In this document: piece after piece, positions 6,312 through 14,606 of the stretch
Position numbering within the stretch: the stretch's first letter is position 1
How the letters are laid out: every line of letters begins with the position of its first letter
Assembly (NCBI GenBank): GCA_944363995.1
Contig: CALVVV010000002.1
Coordinates: 1-34,355 of the forward strand
DNA: 34,355 nucleotides
Direction of reading: 5' to 3'
Source of the DNA: an uncultured Bacilli bacterium
Lineage (GTDB): Bacteria > Bacillota_I > Bacilli_A > RF39 > UBA660
The notes under the pieces: model-generated
Database searches by the model: none
Told to the model about the DNA's origin: nothing
Seen by the model: only the letters and a program-made list of their open reading frames with translations
Translations under genes and position numbers: made by a program

Positions 6312-8072
6312 ATGATTAAAGAAAAATTATCTTTAGTACCTCAAAAACCGGGGTGCTATTTAATGAAAAATAAAGATAATAATATTATTTATGTTGGTAA
6401 AGCAAAAAAATTAAAAAATAGATTAAGTTCTTATTTTAGAGGGACTCATTTTGGGAAAACTGCTAAATTAGTAAGTGAAATAAAAGATTTTGATTATGTT
6501 GTTGTTAATAGTGAAATGGAAGCTTTAATTTTAGAAAATAACTTAATTAAACAATATAATCCAAAATACAATATATTATTACGTGATGATAAAAGTTATC
6601 CTTATATTGAATTAACAAATGATAAAGTACCTCGATTATCGATCGTAAGAAGTATTAATAGAAAAAAGAATACTAATCATTTATATGGACCTTATCCTAA
6701 TGTTACAGCAGCAAGAAATACTGTTAATTTATTAAATAGAATTTATCCTTTAAGAAAATGTACAACTTATAATAAGAAACCTTGTTTGTATTACCACATT
6801 AATCAATGTTTAGGTTATTGTACTAATGATGTTGATATAAATAAAATAAACGAAATGAAAAATGAAATAGTTAAATTTTTAAAAGGTGATCATAGTATTG
6901 TATCTAATAAAATCAAAGAAGAAATGTTAAAAGAAAGTGAATTAATGCATTATGAAAAAGCTAAAGAATTAAAAGAACTATTAGATTATATTGAACTTGT
7001 TTTAACAAAACAACAAGTTGAAATGGGGGATAATGTTGATCGTGATGTCTTTGGATATTATACCGATAAAGGCTATTTATCAATCGAAGTATTTTTTATA
7101 AGAGGATCAAAATTAATTGGAAAACATTCTAAAATATTTCCTTTAATTGATGAAGTAGATGATACTTTAAATAGTTATATATCTAAGTTTTATGATAAAG
7201 ATATAATAAAACCAAAAGAAATATTAGTAACTGCTAATATCGATACTAACTTATTAAGTGAATATTTAAATATAAAAGTATTTAATCCAATTAAAGGTGA
7301 TAAGAAAAAAATAGTCGATATGGCTTGTAATAATGCGAAAATATTATTAAATGAAAAATTTGAACTAATTAAAAAAGATGAAGAAAAGACAAGTATAGCA
7401 AATGAAGAATTAAAAAATATTTTAAAACTAGATAAATTAGATCGAATAGAAATATTTGATAATTCTAATTTGTTTGGTAATTTTAATGTATCTGGTATGG
7501 TTGTTTATATCGATGGTAAAGAAGCAAAAAATGAATATCGTAAATATAAAATAACAATGGATAAAAATGATGATTATGGAACAATGAGAGAAGTTATTTA
7601 TCGTAGATATTTTCGAGTATTAAAAGATAATTTAGATAGACCAGATTTAATAATTGTTGATGGGGGAATAGGACAGATTAATATTGCTCGTGAAATATTA
7701 AATCAATTAAATTTAAATATCATGGTGGTAGGTCTTAAAAAAGATGACAAACATACAACTAATAAATTACTAGCATTCAATCCAATAATCGAAATAGACA
7801 TCGATAAAAAATCTAATTTATTTCATTATTTAGAAAGAATGCAAGATGAAGTTCATAATTACACAATTAATTATCACAAGCAATTAAGAAGTAAAGGAAG
7901 TTTAGAAAGCATATTAAGTAATATCGAAGGAATAGGAGAGAAAAGAAGAACTTTATTATTAAAAAAATATAAAAGTTTAAATAAATTAAAAGAATTAAGT
8001 TTAGAAGAATTAGAAAGTATTTTACCAAAAGATGTTGCTTTTAATTTACACGAATATTTAAAAGAGTTATAA
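6312..8072 (+). CDS. uvrC: Excinuclease ABC subunit C
   Basis: Dual-incision nuclease of nucleotide excision repair, acting with UvrA and UvrB. The N-terminal GIY-YIG nuclease (KPGCYLMKN...IIYVGKAKKLKNR, residues ~13-45), a central UVR helix pair that binds UvrB (about 195-235), the RNase-H-like C-terminal nuclease (EIFDNSNLFG ... IIVDGG) and tandem helix-hairpin-helix DNA-binding motifs (EGIGEKRRTLLLKKY) are all present. Length 586, normal. The ATG at 6312 follows AGGAAG; the in-frame ATG at 6291 lies within the radical SAM gene. A tRNA gene follows 9 bases after the stop. Confidence 0.98.
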   Translation: MIKEKLSLVPQKPGCYLMKNKDNNIIYVGKAKKLKNRLSSYFRGTHFGKTAKLVSEIKDFDYVVVNSEMEALILENNLIKQYNPKYNILLRDDKSYPYIELTNDKVPRLSIVRSINRKKNTNHLYGPYPNVTAARNTVNLLNRIYPLRKCTTYNKKPCLYYHINQCLGYCTNDVDINKINEMKNEIVKFLKGDHSIVSNKIKEEMLKESELMHYEKAKELKELLDYIELVLTKQQVEMGDNVDRDVFGYYTDKGYLSIEVFFIRGSKLIGKHSKIFPLIDEVDDTLNSYISKFYDKDIIKPKEILVTANIDTNLLSEYLNIKVFNPIKGDKKKIVDMACNNAKILLNEKFELIKKDEEKTSIANEELKNILKLDKLDRIEIFDNSNLFGNFNVSGMVVYIDGKEAKNEYRKYKITMDKNDDYGTMREVIYRRYFRVLKDNLDRPDLIIVDGGIGQINIAREILNQLNLNIMVVGLKKDDKHTTNKLLAFNPIIEIDIDKKSNLFHYLERMQDEVHNYTINYHKQLRSKGSLESILSNIEGIGEKRRTLLLKKYKSLNKLKELSLEELESILPKDVAFNLHEYLKEL

Positions 8073-8081
8073 TAATGGTAT

Positions 8082-8157
8082 GTCCACGTAGTTCAATGGA
8101 TAGAATATTCCTCTCCGAAGGGAATGATTATAGGTTCAACTCCTAACGTGGACGCCA
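8082..8157 (+). tRNA. tRNA-Arg (CCG anticodon)
   Basis: A 76-base cloverleaf with encoded CCA. Acceptor GTCCACG/CGTGGAC pairs fully, the D-arm is GTTC...GAAT, and the anticodon stem is TTCCT/GGGAA with loop CTCCGAA giving anticodon CCG. The T-arm is ATAGG-TTCAACT-CCTAA, with an A-A mismatch at 49:65. The tRNA reads CGG, a codon nearly absent from most genes here but used in the candidate variable region near the left end. Confidence 0.88.
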
Positions 8158-8169
8158 TTTATTAATTAG

Positions 8170-8191
8170 ACCTTATTTATAAGGTTTTTAT
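8170..8191 (+). terminator. Terminator after tRNA-Arg(CCG)
   Basis: ACCTTA (8170-8175) and TAAGGT (8180-8185) form a stem with loop TTTA, followed by TTTTAT. Confidence 0.75.
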
Positions 8192-8211
8192 TTGAATATA
8201 TTTGTAACTTA

Positions 8212-8240
8212 TTGACTACCAAATTGAATTATTATATAAT
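8212..8240 (+). promoter_or_regulatory. Promoter of the XRE/DinD-like pair
   Basis: TTGACT (8212-8217) and TATAAT (8235-8240) with a 17-base spacer, near consensus. The predicted start site (~8247) falls on the Shine-Dalgarno, leaving a leader of only about 11 bases. Confidence 0.8.
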
Positions 8241-8257
8241 TACATAAGGTGATATCA

Positions 8258-8512
8258 TTGAATAAAATTATAGATGAAAAAAGAATTATGGAATTAGAGT
8301 ATAATTTGATATGTGAATTTATAAAATTAAGAAATGACTTAGGAATTAGTCAGCAACAAATGGCTAATGTTTCTGGTGTTGTAAGAGAAATGATAGCAGT
8401 TATTGAAAATAGAAAAAAGCATCCACAAATAAATACATTAATTAAAATATTAGAACCTTTTGGTTATACTTTATCAATTACAAAAATAAGGGAGGAAATA
8501 GATGAAAAATAA
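8258..8512 (+). CDS. XRE-family helix-turn-helix regulator
   Basis: Small (84-residue) DNA-binding protein with one HTH_3 domain: RNDLGISQQQMANVSGVV is the helix-turn-helix, followed by IAVIENRKKHPQINTLIKIL, the typical XRE fourth-helix region. I choose TTG 8258 because AAGGTG (8246-8251) is 6 bases before it; the GTG at 8249 would overlap the site. It overlaps the next gene (DinD-like) by 11 bases, so they form one operon. It probably represses its own promoter and may pair functionally with the downstream Bro-N protein, as in phage or toxin-antitoxin-like cassettes (inference). Confidence 0.85.
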   Translation: MNKIIDEKRIMELEYNLICEFIKLRNDLGISQQQMANVSGVVREMIAVIENRKKHPQINTLIKILEPFGYTLSITKIREEIDEK

Positions 8513-9314
8513 ATTAGCACTTTTCGAAGATAAAAAAATTAGGAAAACGTGGCAAAATAATAAATGGTATTTTAGTATTTTTGATGTTGTATATGCCCTT
8601 ACAGATTCTAAAGATCCAAAACAATATACAAAAAAACTAAAAGCGAGAGATCTAGAAATTCAAAATAACTGGGGTACAATTTGTACCCTACTTGTAATGA
8701 CTGCTAATGATGGTAAAAAAAGAAAAATTCAAATGGCTGATACAGAAGGAATATTACGCATTATTCAATCAATTCCTTCTTCTAAGGCAGAACCATTTAA
8801 AAGGTGGCTTGCTAAAGTTGGAAGTGAGAGAATTGAAGAAATTAATAATCCAGAACTTGCTATGGATAGAATGAAGCAAATTTATGAAAAGAAAGGATAT
8901 TCTAAATCTTGGATCGAACAAAGGGAAAGAAGTATCACAACAAGGCATAATTTAACTGATGAATGGAAAGAAAGAGGGGCAAAAGTAGGGAAAGATTATG
9001 CTATTTTAACAAATGAAATATACAAATCTGGTTTTGGTATTGATGCCAAAGAATATAAGAATATCAAGGGATTACATGAAAGTCAAAATTTACGTGATTC
9101 AATGACTAATATTGAGTTAGCATTAACGAATTTAGGCGAAGCAACAGCAGTTGAATTTCATAGAAAAAATAATAGTCAAGGGATTAATAGATTAAAAGAA
9201 GATGTAAATAAAGCTGGCAATGTATTAAATAAAGCAAAGATTGAAATAGAAAATGAATTAGGTAAATCAATAATTACATCGCAAAACTATATTGAACTAA
9301 CTGATAATAAATGA
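8502..9314 (+). CDS. Bro-N/DinD-like protein (phage antirepressor or DNA-damage-inducible D type)
   Basis: A 270-residue protein with an N-terminal Bro-N domain (WYFSIFDVVYALTDSKDPKQY ... MADTEGILRIIQSIPS, about residues 20-110) and the C-terminal region shared with DinD-like proteins (KRWLAKVGSERIEEINNPELAM, then a helical tail). Bro-N proteins are common antirepressors in prophages, and DinD inhibits RecA filaments in E. coli; I cannot choose between these roles. The ATG is preceded by GGGAGGAAATAG. It ends with TGA and is followed by AT-rich sequence and tRNA-Ala. Location between two tRNA genes suggests acquired DNA. Confidence 0.85.
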   Translation: MKNKLALFEDKKIRKTWQNNKWYFSIFDVVYALTDSKDPKQYTKKLKARDLEIQNNWGTICTLLVMTANDGKKRKIQMADTEGILRIIQSIPSSKAEPFKRWLAKVGSERIEEINNPELAMDRMKQIYEKKGYSKSWIEQRERSITTRHNLTDEWKERGAKVGKDYAILTNEIYKSGFGIDAKEYKNIKGLHESQNLRDSMTNIELALTNLGEATAVEFHRKNNSQGINRLKEDVNKAGNVLNKAKIEIENELGKSIITSQNYIELTDNK

Positions 9315-9370
9315 TTAATTATAAATAAAAATTGCATAATTTATAACAAAATAATTTTAATAAATTGTAA

Positions 9371-9404
9371 AATTTAAGAAAAACAAAAATTTAAGAAAAA
9401 CAAA
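9371..9404 (+). repeat. Two tandem copies of a 17-bp repeat
   Basis: AATTTAAGAAAAACAAA occurs exactly twice in tandem (9371-9387 and 9388-9404), just upstream of the tRNA-Ala promoter. Function unknown; probably replication slippage. Confidence 0.85.
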
Positions 9405-9412
9405 ATAAAATC

Positions 9413-9442
9413 TTGACAAGTGTTAGTAATATATGCTATATT
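9413..9442 (+). promoter_or_regulatory. Promoter of tRNA-Ala
   Basis: TTGACA (9413-9418), an 18-base spacer and an extended -10 TGCTATATT (9434-9442). The predicted start is a few bases before the tRNA. Confidence 0.85.
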
Positions 9443-9454
9443 ATTAATGCACTT

Positions 9455-9531
9455 GGGGAATTAGCTCAGCTGGCTAGAGCATCTGCCTTGCACGCAGAGG
9501 GTCAGGGGTTCGAATCCCCTATTCTCCACCA
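9455..9531 (+). tRNA. tRNA-Ala (TGC anticodon)
   Basis: A 77-base cloverleaf with encoded CCA. Acceptor GGGGAAT/ATTCTCC, D-arm GCTC/GAGC, anticodon stem TCTGC/GCAGA with loop CTTGCAC (anticodon TGC), T-arm with GGTTCGAATCC. Confidence 0.97.
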
Positions 9532-9544
9532 AGTTTGATTATTG

Positions 9545-9565
9545 ACGACTTTGATAGTCGTTTTA
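9545..9565 (+). terminator. Terminator after tRNA-Ala
   Basis: ACGACT (9545-9550) and AGTCGT (9556-9561) around TTGAT, then T-run. Confidence 0.7.
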
Positions 9566-9693
9566 TTGTTGATATTTAATAAAATATTTATGCAATTGCT
9601 TTCTAGTATTTATATCGAACTAGAATTTTTTTATTATGATTTTCCAACTTTTATAAATATTATTATAAAATTACATAATTATCACAAAAGATA

Positions 9694-9762
9694 GTATAAA
9701 ATGTAAAATAAAAACAGTACAAAATGTAAAATGAAAATGGTACAAAATTTAAAATAAGTGTT
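9694..9762 (+). repeat. Three tandem copies of an imperfect 23-bp repeat
   Basis: Copies at 9694-9716, 9717-9739 and 9740-9762 share the core GTAcAAAATgTAAAAT. They lie directly upstream of the -10 (TATAAT, 9783-9788) of the AAA ATPase gene, where they could serve as repeated operator sites. The remaining sequence between tRNA-Ala and the repeats (9566-9693) shows nothing else. Confidence 0.8.
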
Positions 9763-9808
9763 TAAAAAATTTAAAGATGTAGTATAATATGGATAGGAGA
9801 TGAATTTT

Positions 9809-11071
9809 ATGAAAAGATACTTACCTAGAATTGTTGACGATGTTTTAAAAAATAAGTTGGAATATATGGGAGCAGTTGTAATAGAAGGACCAAAATGGTG
9901 TGGGAAATCAACTACTGCTAAACAGTTCAGTAAGAGTGTAATAGAATTGCAAGATCCAGATAAAAAAATTCAATATGATAATATTAGTGAAACTAAGCCA
10001 TCATTATTTTTAGAAGGCGAAAAACCAAAATTATTCGATGAATGGCAAATGTACCCTGTTATATGGGATTCAATTAGAACTAATGTTGATCGTACGGGAT
10101 TAAAAGGACAATATATTTTGACGGGATCATCAAAGCCAGCTGAAAATGGAATTATGCACACGGGAACAGGACGATTTTCTAAAATACTTATGAGAACTAT
10201 GTCATTATATGAATCGGGTGATTCTAATGGAGCTGTTTCTTTAAAAGATATTATCGATGGCAAAGAAATATCCGGTGTATCAAATCTTGAATTAGAGGAT
10301 ATTATAGATGTTATGATAAGAGGGGGATGGCCAGAATCTTTAAATATTGATGGGAATAATAAATTTAAAGTAGCTAAAGAATATGTTCAAAGTTTAATTA
10401 GTGAAGAAATTAGAACTATAGATAGTGTAGAAAGAGATAAAATAAAAATGGAATCTTTATTAAAAAGTATAAGTAGAAATATTTCTACATCGACAAACAA
10501 AAAAACAATGATAAATGATATGTCGAATATTTTTAAAGAAGAAATATCTAGGCCAACATTAGAAGATTATTTAACTACATTAGAAAAATTGTTTGTATTA
10601 GAATATGTACCTGCTACAAATTTAAATTTAAGATCATCTGTACAATTAAGAACTAATCCTAAAATAGAATTAGTAGATCCTTCTATAGCAATTGCCTCTT
10701 TAGGATTAAAAAAAGAAGATTTAATCAATGATTTAAATTTTACTGGATTTATATTTGAAAATATGTGTTATAGGGATTTAAAAATATATGCAGATTATTT
10801 AGGCGCTGAATTGTTTTATTATAGAGATAATAAAGATTTTGAAGTTGATTTTATATTACGATGTGAAAATGGTAAATGGGGAGCAATTGAGGTAAAATTA
10901 GGAGCTAAACAAGTAGAAGATGCTGCTAAAAATTTAAAAAAATTTAAAGAAAAAGTTGACATTGAAAAAAGTGGAGAACCAACATTTTTACTTGTTTTAA
11001 GTGGTGCAGGGTTATCATATGTACGCGAAGACGGTATATATGTTGTATCAATAGGAAACCTTAAAAACTAA
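9809..11071 (+). CDS. AAA_14/DUF4143 ATPase with PD-(D/E)xK-like C-terminus
   Basis: A 420-residue member of the AAA+ ATPases fused to DUF4143, abundant in gut bacteria and of unproven function. Walker A is GPKWCGKST at 27-35, and LFDEWQM is the Walker B-like box. The C-terminal part has FEVDFILR followed by AIEVKLG, the D...ExK pattern of a restriction-endonuclease-like fold. I start at ATG 9809 because AGGAG (9795-9799) is correctly spaced; the ATG at 9800 touches the Shine-Dalgarno. TATAAT at 9783-9788 would give a leader of about 15 bases. It is a single-gene unit in the accessory patch between tRNA-Ala and polA. Confidence 0.88.
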   Translation: MKRYLPRIVDDVLKNKLEYMGAVVIEGPKWCGKSTTAKQFSKSVIELQDPDKKIQYDNISETKPSLFLEGEKPKLFDEWQMYPVIWDSIRTNVDRTGLKGQYILTGSSKPAENGIMHTGTGRFSKILMRTMSLYESGDSNGAVSLKDIIDGKEISGVSNLELEDIIDVMIRGGWPESLNIDGNNKFKVAKEYVQSLISEEIRTIDSVERDKIKMESLLKSISRNISTSTNKKTMINDMSNIFKEEISRPTLEDYLTTLEKLFVLEYVPATNLNLRSSVQLRTNPKIELVDPSIAIASLGLKKEDLINDLNFTGFIFENMCYRDLKIYADYLGAELFYYRDNKDFEVDFILRCENGKWGAIEVKLGAKQVEDAAKNLKKFKEKVDIEKSGEPTFLLVLSGAGLSYVREDGIYVVSIGNLKN

Positions 11072-11101
11072 TTATTTTTAAAAATTGATGGCGCATCCAT
11101 A

Positions 11102-11161
11102 TATAATTAGTGGAAAATTTCCACTAAAAAAAGAAAGAGAGGTGTAGTCGAGACTACTCGA
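11102..11161 (+). promoter_or_regulatory. polA leader with 5' hairpin and a hairpin between Shine-Dalgarno and start
   Basis: A -10-like TATAAT is at 11102-11107. A palindromic AGTGGAAAATTTCCACT (11109-11125) would be at the very 5' end of the transcript. GAGAGGTG (11136-11143) is the only good ribosome binding site but lies 26 bases before the polA ATG; a small stem TCGAG/CTCGA (11148-11161) lies between and would shorten the effective distance to about 12. Confidence 0.4.
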
Positions 11162-11169
11162 CAAAAATT

Positions 11170-13704
11170 ATGGAAAAGATAATATTAGTTGATGGTAATA
11201 ATCTATTATTTAGAAGTTATTATGCTACTGCTTATAATGGTAATTTTATGAAAAATAGTAAAGGTTTTCCTACTAATGCTTTATTTGGCTTTGCTAATAT
11301 GATGCATAAAATAATCGAAGAAGAAAAACCAACTTATATAATGGTAGCATTTGATAAAGGAAAAACATTTAGACACGATAAATATGATTTTTATAAACAA
11401 GGAAGAATCGAAACTCCTAATGAATTAAAACTACAATTTCCCAAAGCTAAAGAATTATTAAATGCAATGGGAATTAAATATTACGAAATAGATAATTATG
11501 AAGCAGATGATATAATTGGAACATTTGCCGAATATTGTAATAAAGATCCTAACTTTATTGGTACAATTATTAGTAGTGATAAAGATTTATTACAATTAAT
11601 AAGTAATGATATCGATATTAAATTACTAAAACAAAAAGATTATATAAGATATAATGAAGATACTTTTACAAAAGAATATGGCATTAAACCAATTAATATT
11701 ATCGATTTAAAAGCATTAATGGGCGATTCATCAGATAATATTCCAGGAGTTAAAGGAATAGGAGAAAAAACTGCTTTAAAACTATTACAAGAATATAAAA
11801 CATTAGATGGTATATATGAACATATTGATGAAATAAAAGGGAAAACAAAAGAAAAATTAGAAATAGATAAAAATAATGCTTATATGAGTTATGAAATAGC
11901 AACTATCTATAAAAATGTTCCTATCGATATAAATGTTAATGAATTGAAATATTTAGGTAGTACCAATAAATTAAATAGTTTATATGAAGAATTAGAATTT
12001 TATTCATTCTTAAAAAAAGAACAAAAACAAGAAGAAGATATAAATATAACGATTATCGATGATGTAAGTGAAATAAAAATTACTAAAGATTGTGCGATTT
12101 ATTTAGAATTAGATGGCACAAATTATCATAATTCTAATATTATAGGTATAGGAATATATAATAAAGATGTTGCTTATTATATAAAAAATATAACTAATTT
12201 AGATTTTCTAAAAAATATAAATGTATTTACATATGATTTAAAAAAACTTTACGTTTCATTAAAATATAAAAACATTGAAATACCAAATATAAAAAATGAT
12301 TTAATGATAGCAGCATCTTTATTAGAATATAATACTAAAGATGATATTGCTTATTTAGCTAATCAATTTAATTATAATATTCCTTTTTATGAAAATGTTA
12401 TAAAACAAGAAGATATAGCAAAAATAGTTGTTAATAAAGCAAAATTTATTTATGAAATAAAAGACGAACTATTAAATAAAATAAAAGAAGAGGATATGGA
12501 AGAATTATATAATGAAATCGAAATTCCTTTAACTTATGTTTTAGGTGATATGGAATATGATGGTGTTATAGTCGACAAAAACATCTTAAATGAAATGGGT
12601 AATGAAATTAAAATTAAATTAGAAATATTAAGTAAAGAAATTTATAATTTAGCAGGTACATCTTTTAATATTTCCTCACCACAACAATTAGGTGAAGTAT
12701 TGTTTGAAAGATTAAATTTACCGCATGGTAAAAAAGGTAAAACTGGTTATTCGACTGCTGTTGATGTTTTAAATAAATTAGTCAATAAACATCCAATTAT
12801 TGAAAAAATACTAGAATATCGAATGTTAAATAAATTATATACAACTTATGTTGAAGGATTAATTAGTACGATTAAAGATGGTAAAATTCATACAATTTAT
12901 ACCCAAACATTAACTAGAACTGGTAGATTATCTAGTATCGAACCTAATTTACAAAATATTCCAATTCGTACAGAATATGGTAGATTAATAAGAAAAGCAT
13001 TTATACCATCATCTAATTCCGTTATTATTAGTGGCGATTATTCACAAATAGAATTACGCATTTTAGCCCATATGGCCGATGTACCAGCTTTAATAGAAGC
13101 ATTTAATAATGATTTAGATATCCACAGCAAAACTGCTTCTGATATTTTTAAAACTGATGTAGTTACTAAAGAAATGCGCAGAATTGCTAAAGCAGTTAAC
13201 TTTGGTATTATTTATGGTATTAGTAGTTTTGGCTTATCAGAAAACTTAAATATATCAAATAAAGACGCTAAACAGTTTATCGATGAATATTTAAAAACTT
13301 ATCCTGGCATTAAAGAATATATGGATAGCACAATTAAAAAAGCCTATGAGTGTGGATACGCTAAAACATTATTTAATCGTAAAAGAATTATCGATGAATT
13401 AAAAAATACTAACTATATGATTAGACAATCAGGCGAAAGAATGGCTTTAAATACACCAATCCAAGGAACTAGTGCTGATATAATTAAAAAGGCAATGGTT
13501 TTAATTCATAAAAAATTAAAGGAAAATAATTTGAAATCAAAATTGATTATTCAGGTTCACGATGAATTAGTTTTTGATTGTTTAAAAGAAGAACAAGAAA
13601 CCGTAACTAAAATTATGAAAGATGTTATGGAGAATGTAATAAAATTAAAAGTACCACTTAAAATTGACATCGAATATGGCAATAACTGGTACGAAGCGAA
13701 ATAA
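11170..13704 (+). CDS. polA: DNA polymerase I
   Basis: Fills gaps and removes RNA primers in replication and repair. The N-terminal 5'-3' exonuclease (residues ~1-285) carries the acidic metal sites VDGNN, EADDIIGT, SSDKDLLQL and MGDSSDNIPGVKGIGEKTA. The middle 3'-5' exonuclease-like domain lacks the DxE active site (LELDGTNY), as in Bacillus-type Pol I, so proofreading is not expected. The polymerase domain has motif A (GDYSQIELRILAHMA, from ~621), motif B (RIAKAVNFGIIYG, ~670) and motif C (QVHDE, ~795). Length 844 is normal. The start at 11170 has no close Shine-Dalgarno; see the leader entry. It is followed 11 bases later by a transporter gene. Confidence 0.98.
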   Translation: MEKIILVDGNNLLFRSYYATAYNGNFMKNSKGFPTNALFGFANMMHKIIEEEKPTYIMVAFDKGKTFRHDKYDFYKQGRIETPNELKLQFPKAKELLNAMGIKYYEIDNYEADDIIGTFAEYCNKDPNFIGTIISSDKDLLQLISNDIDIKLLKQKDYIRYNEDTFTKEYGIKPINIIDLKALMGDSSDNIPGVKGIGEKTALKLLQEYKTLDGIYEHIDEIKGKTKEKLEIDKNNAYMSYEIATIYKNVPIDINVNELKYLGSTNKLNSLYEELEFYSFLKKEQKQEEDINITIIDDVSEIKITKDCAIYLELDGTNYHNSNIIGIGIYNKDVAYYIKNITNLDFLKNINVFTYDLKKLYVSLKYKNIEIPNIKNDLMIAASLLEYNTKDDIAYLANQFNYNIPFYENVIKQEDIAKIVVNKAKFIYEIKDELLNKIKEEDMEELYNEIEIPLTYVLGDMEYDGVIVDKNILNEMGNEIKIKLEILSKEIYNLAGTSFNISSPQQLGEVLFERLNLPHGKKGKTGYSTAVDVLNKLVNKHPIIEKILEYRMLNKLYTTYVEGLISTIKDGKIHTIYTQTLTRTGRLSSIEPNLQNIPIRTEYGRLIRKAFIPSSNSVIISGDYSQIELRILAHMADVPALIEAFNNDLDIHSKTASDIFKTDVVTKEMRRIAKAVNFGIIYGISSFGLSENLNISNKDAKQFIDEYLKTYPGIKEYMDSTIKKAYECGYAKTLFNRKRIIDELKNTNYMIRQSGERMALNTPIQGTSADIIKKAMVLIHKKLKENNLKSKLIIQVHDELVFDCLKEEQETVTKIMKDVMENVIKLKVPLKIDIEYGNNWYEAK

Positions 13705-13715
13705 GGTGATTAAAT

Positions 13716-14573
13716 TTGAAAATAACAAAAGTTTTATTGGTTAGTTCGATAACCAATATCTTTTTATCTATTATTAAAATATTATTTGGTTTTATTGGTA
13801 AATGTAATGCTTTAGTAGCTGACGGAATTCATTCTTTAAGTGATTTATCTACCGATTTAGTAGCAATATTTGGTAATTATTTATCATTAAAACCAGCCGA
13901 TAAAAAACATCCATTCGGTCATGGAAAAACTGAATACATTACTAGTATGATAATAGGTACAGTAATCATTATATTAGGTTTAACATTAATTTATAATATA
14001 TTTAATAAAGAAATAATAATTCCTAATTTATTGATGGTATTAGTAAGTTTATTTACTATAATATCAAAATTATTATTATCCAATTATATTTATAAAAAAG
14101 GTGTTTTATATGATAACAATATTTTAATAGCGTCAGGAAAAGAAAGTAGAGCCGATGTATATAGTTCTATATTTGTATTACTATCAATTATATTAATGCA
14201 GTTTTCAACTGAATTTAGTATATTAAAATATGCTGATACAATAAGCACGATAATAATAGCTTTATTTATTATTAAAACAGGATTTAATATTTTACAAGAA
14301 AATATAGGCATATTATTAGAAGAACAAGTATTAGATAAAGAATATATAAAGGAAATAAAAAATATAATTATGTCATATGATGAAATTATCGAAATAAAAG
14401 ATTTATATATTTTAAGATATGGACCTTATTATAAATTAGTATCAAATGTTATAATGAAAGATTTATTATTAACTGAAGCACATAAAATTATAGATGAAAT
14501 AGAAAATAAGTTAAAACAAGATGATAATAGAATAGAATATGTATTTATTCATATGGAAGCAATTGATAAATAG
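13716..14573 (+). CDS. Cation diffusion facilitator family transporter
   Basis: Membrane efflux carrier for divalent metals (Zn, Mn, Fe or Co; not resolvable by eye), driven by proton exchange. It has six hydrophobic segments and a cytosolic C-terminal domain. The first metal site ADGIHSLSDLSTD (D36, H39, D43, D47) and HPFGHGK (65-71) are intact, and GKESRADVYSS forms the second half site. Length 285. The TTG start at 13716 is set by AAGGTGAT at 13703-13710, overlapping the polA stop. Probably co-transcribed with polA. Confidence 0.93.
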   Translation: MKITKVLLVSSITNIFLSIIKILFGFIGKCNALVADGIHSLSDLSTDLVAIFGNYLSLKPADKKHPFGHGKTEYITSMIIGTVIIILGLTLIYNIFNKEIIIPNLLMVLVSLFTIISKLLLSNYIYKKGVLYDNNILIASGKESRADVYSSIFVLLSIILMQFSTEFSILKYADTISTIIIALFIIKTGFNILQENIGILLEEQVLDKEYIKEIKNIIMSYDEIIEIKDLYILRYGPYYKLVSNVIMKDLLLTEAHKIIDEIENKLKQDDNRIEYVFIHMEAIDK

Positions 14574-14606
14574 AAAATCTTATATTAATTAAAAAAGGAT
14601 AAAATT

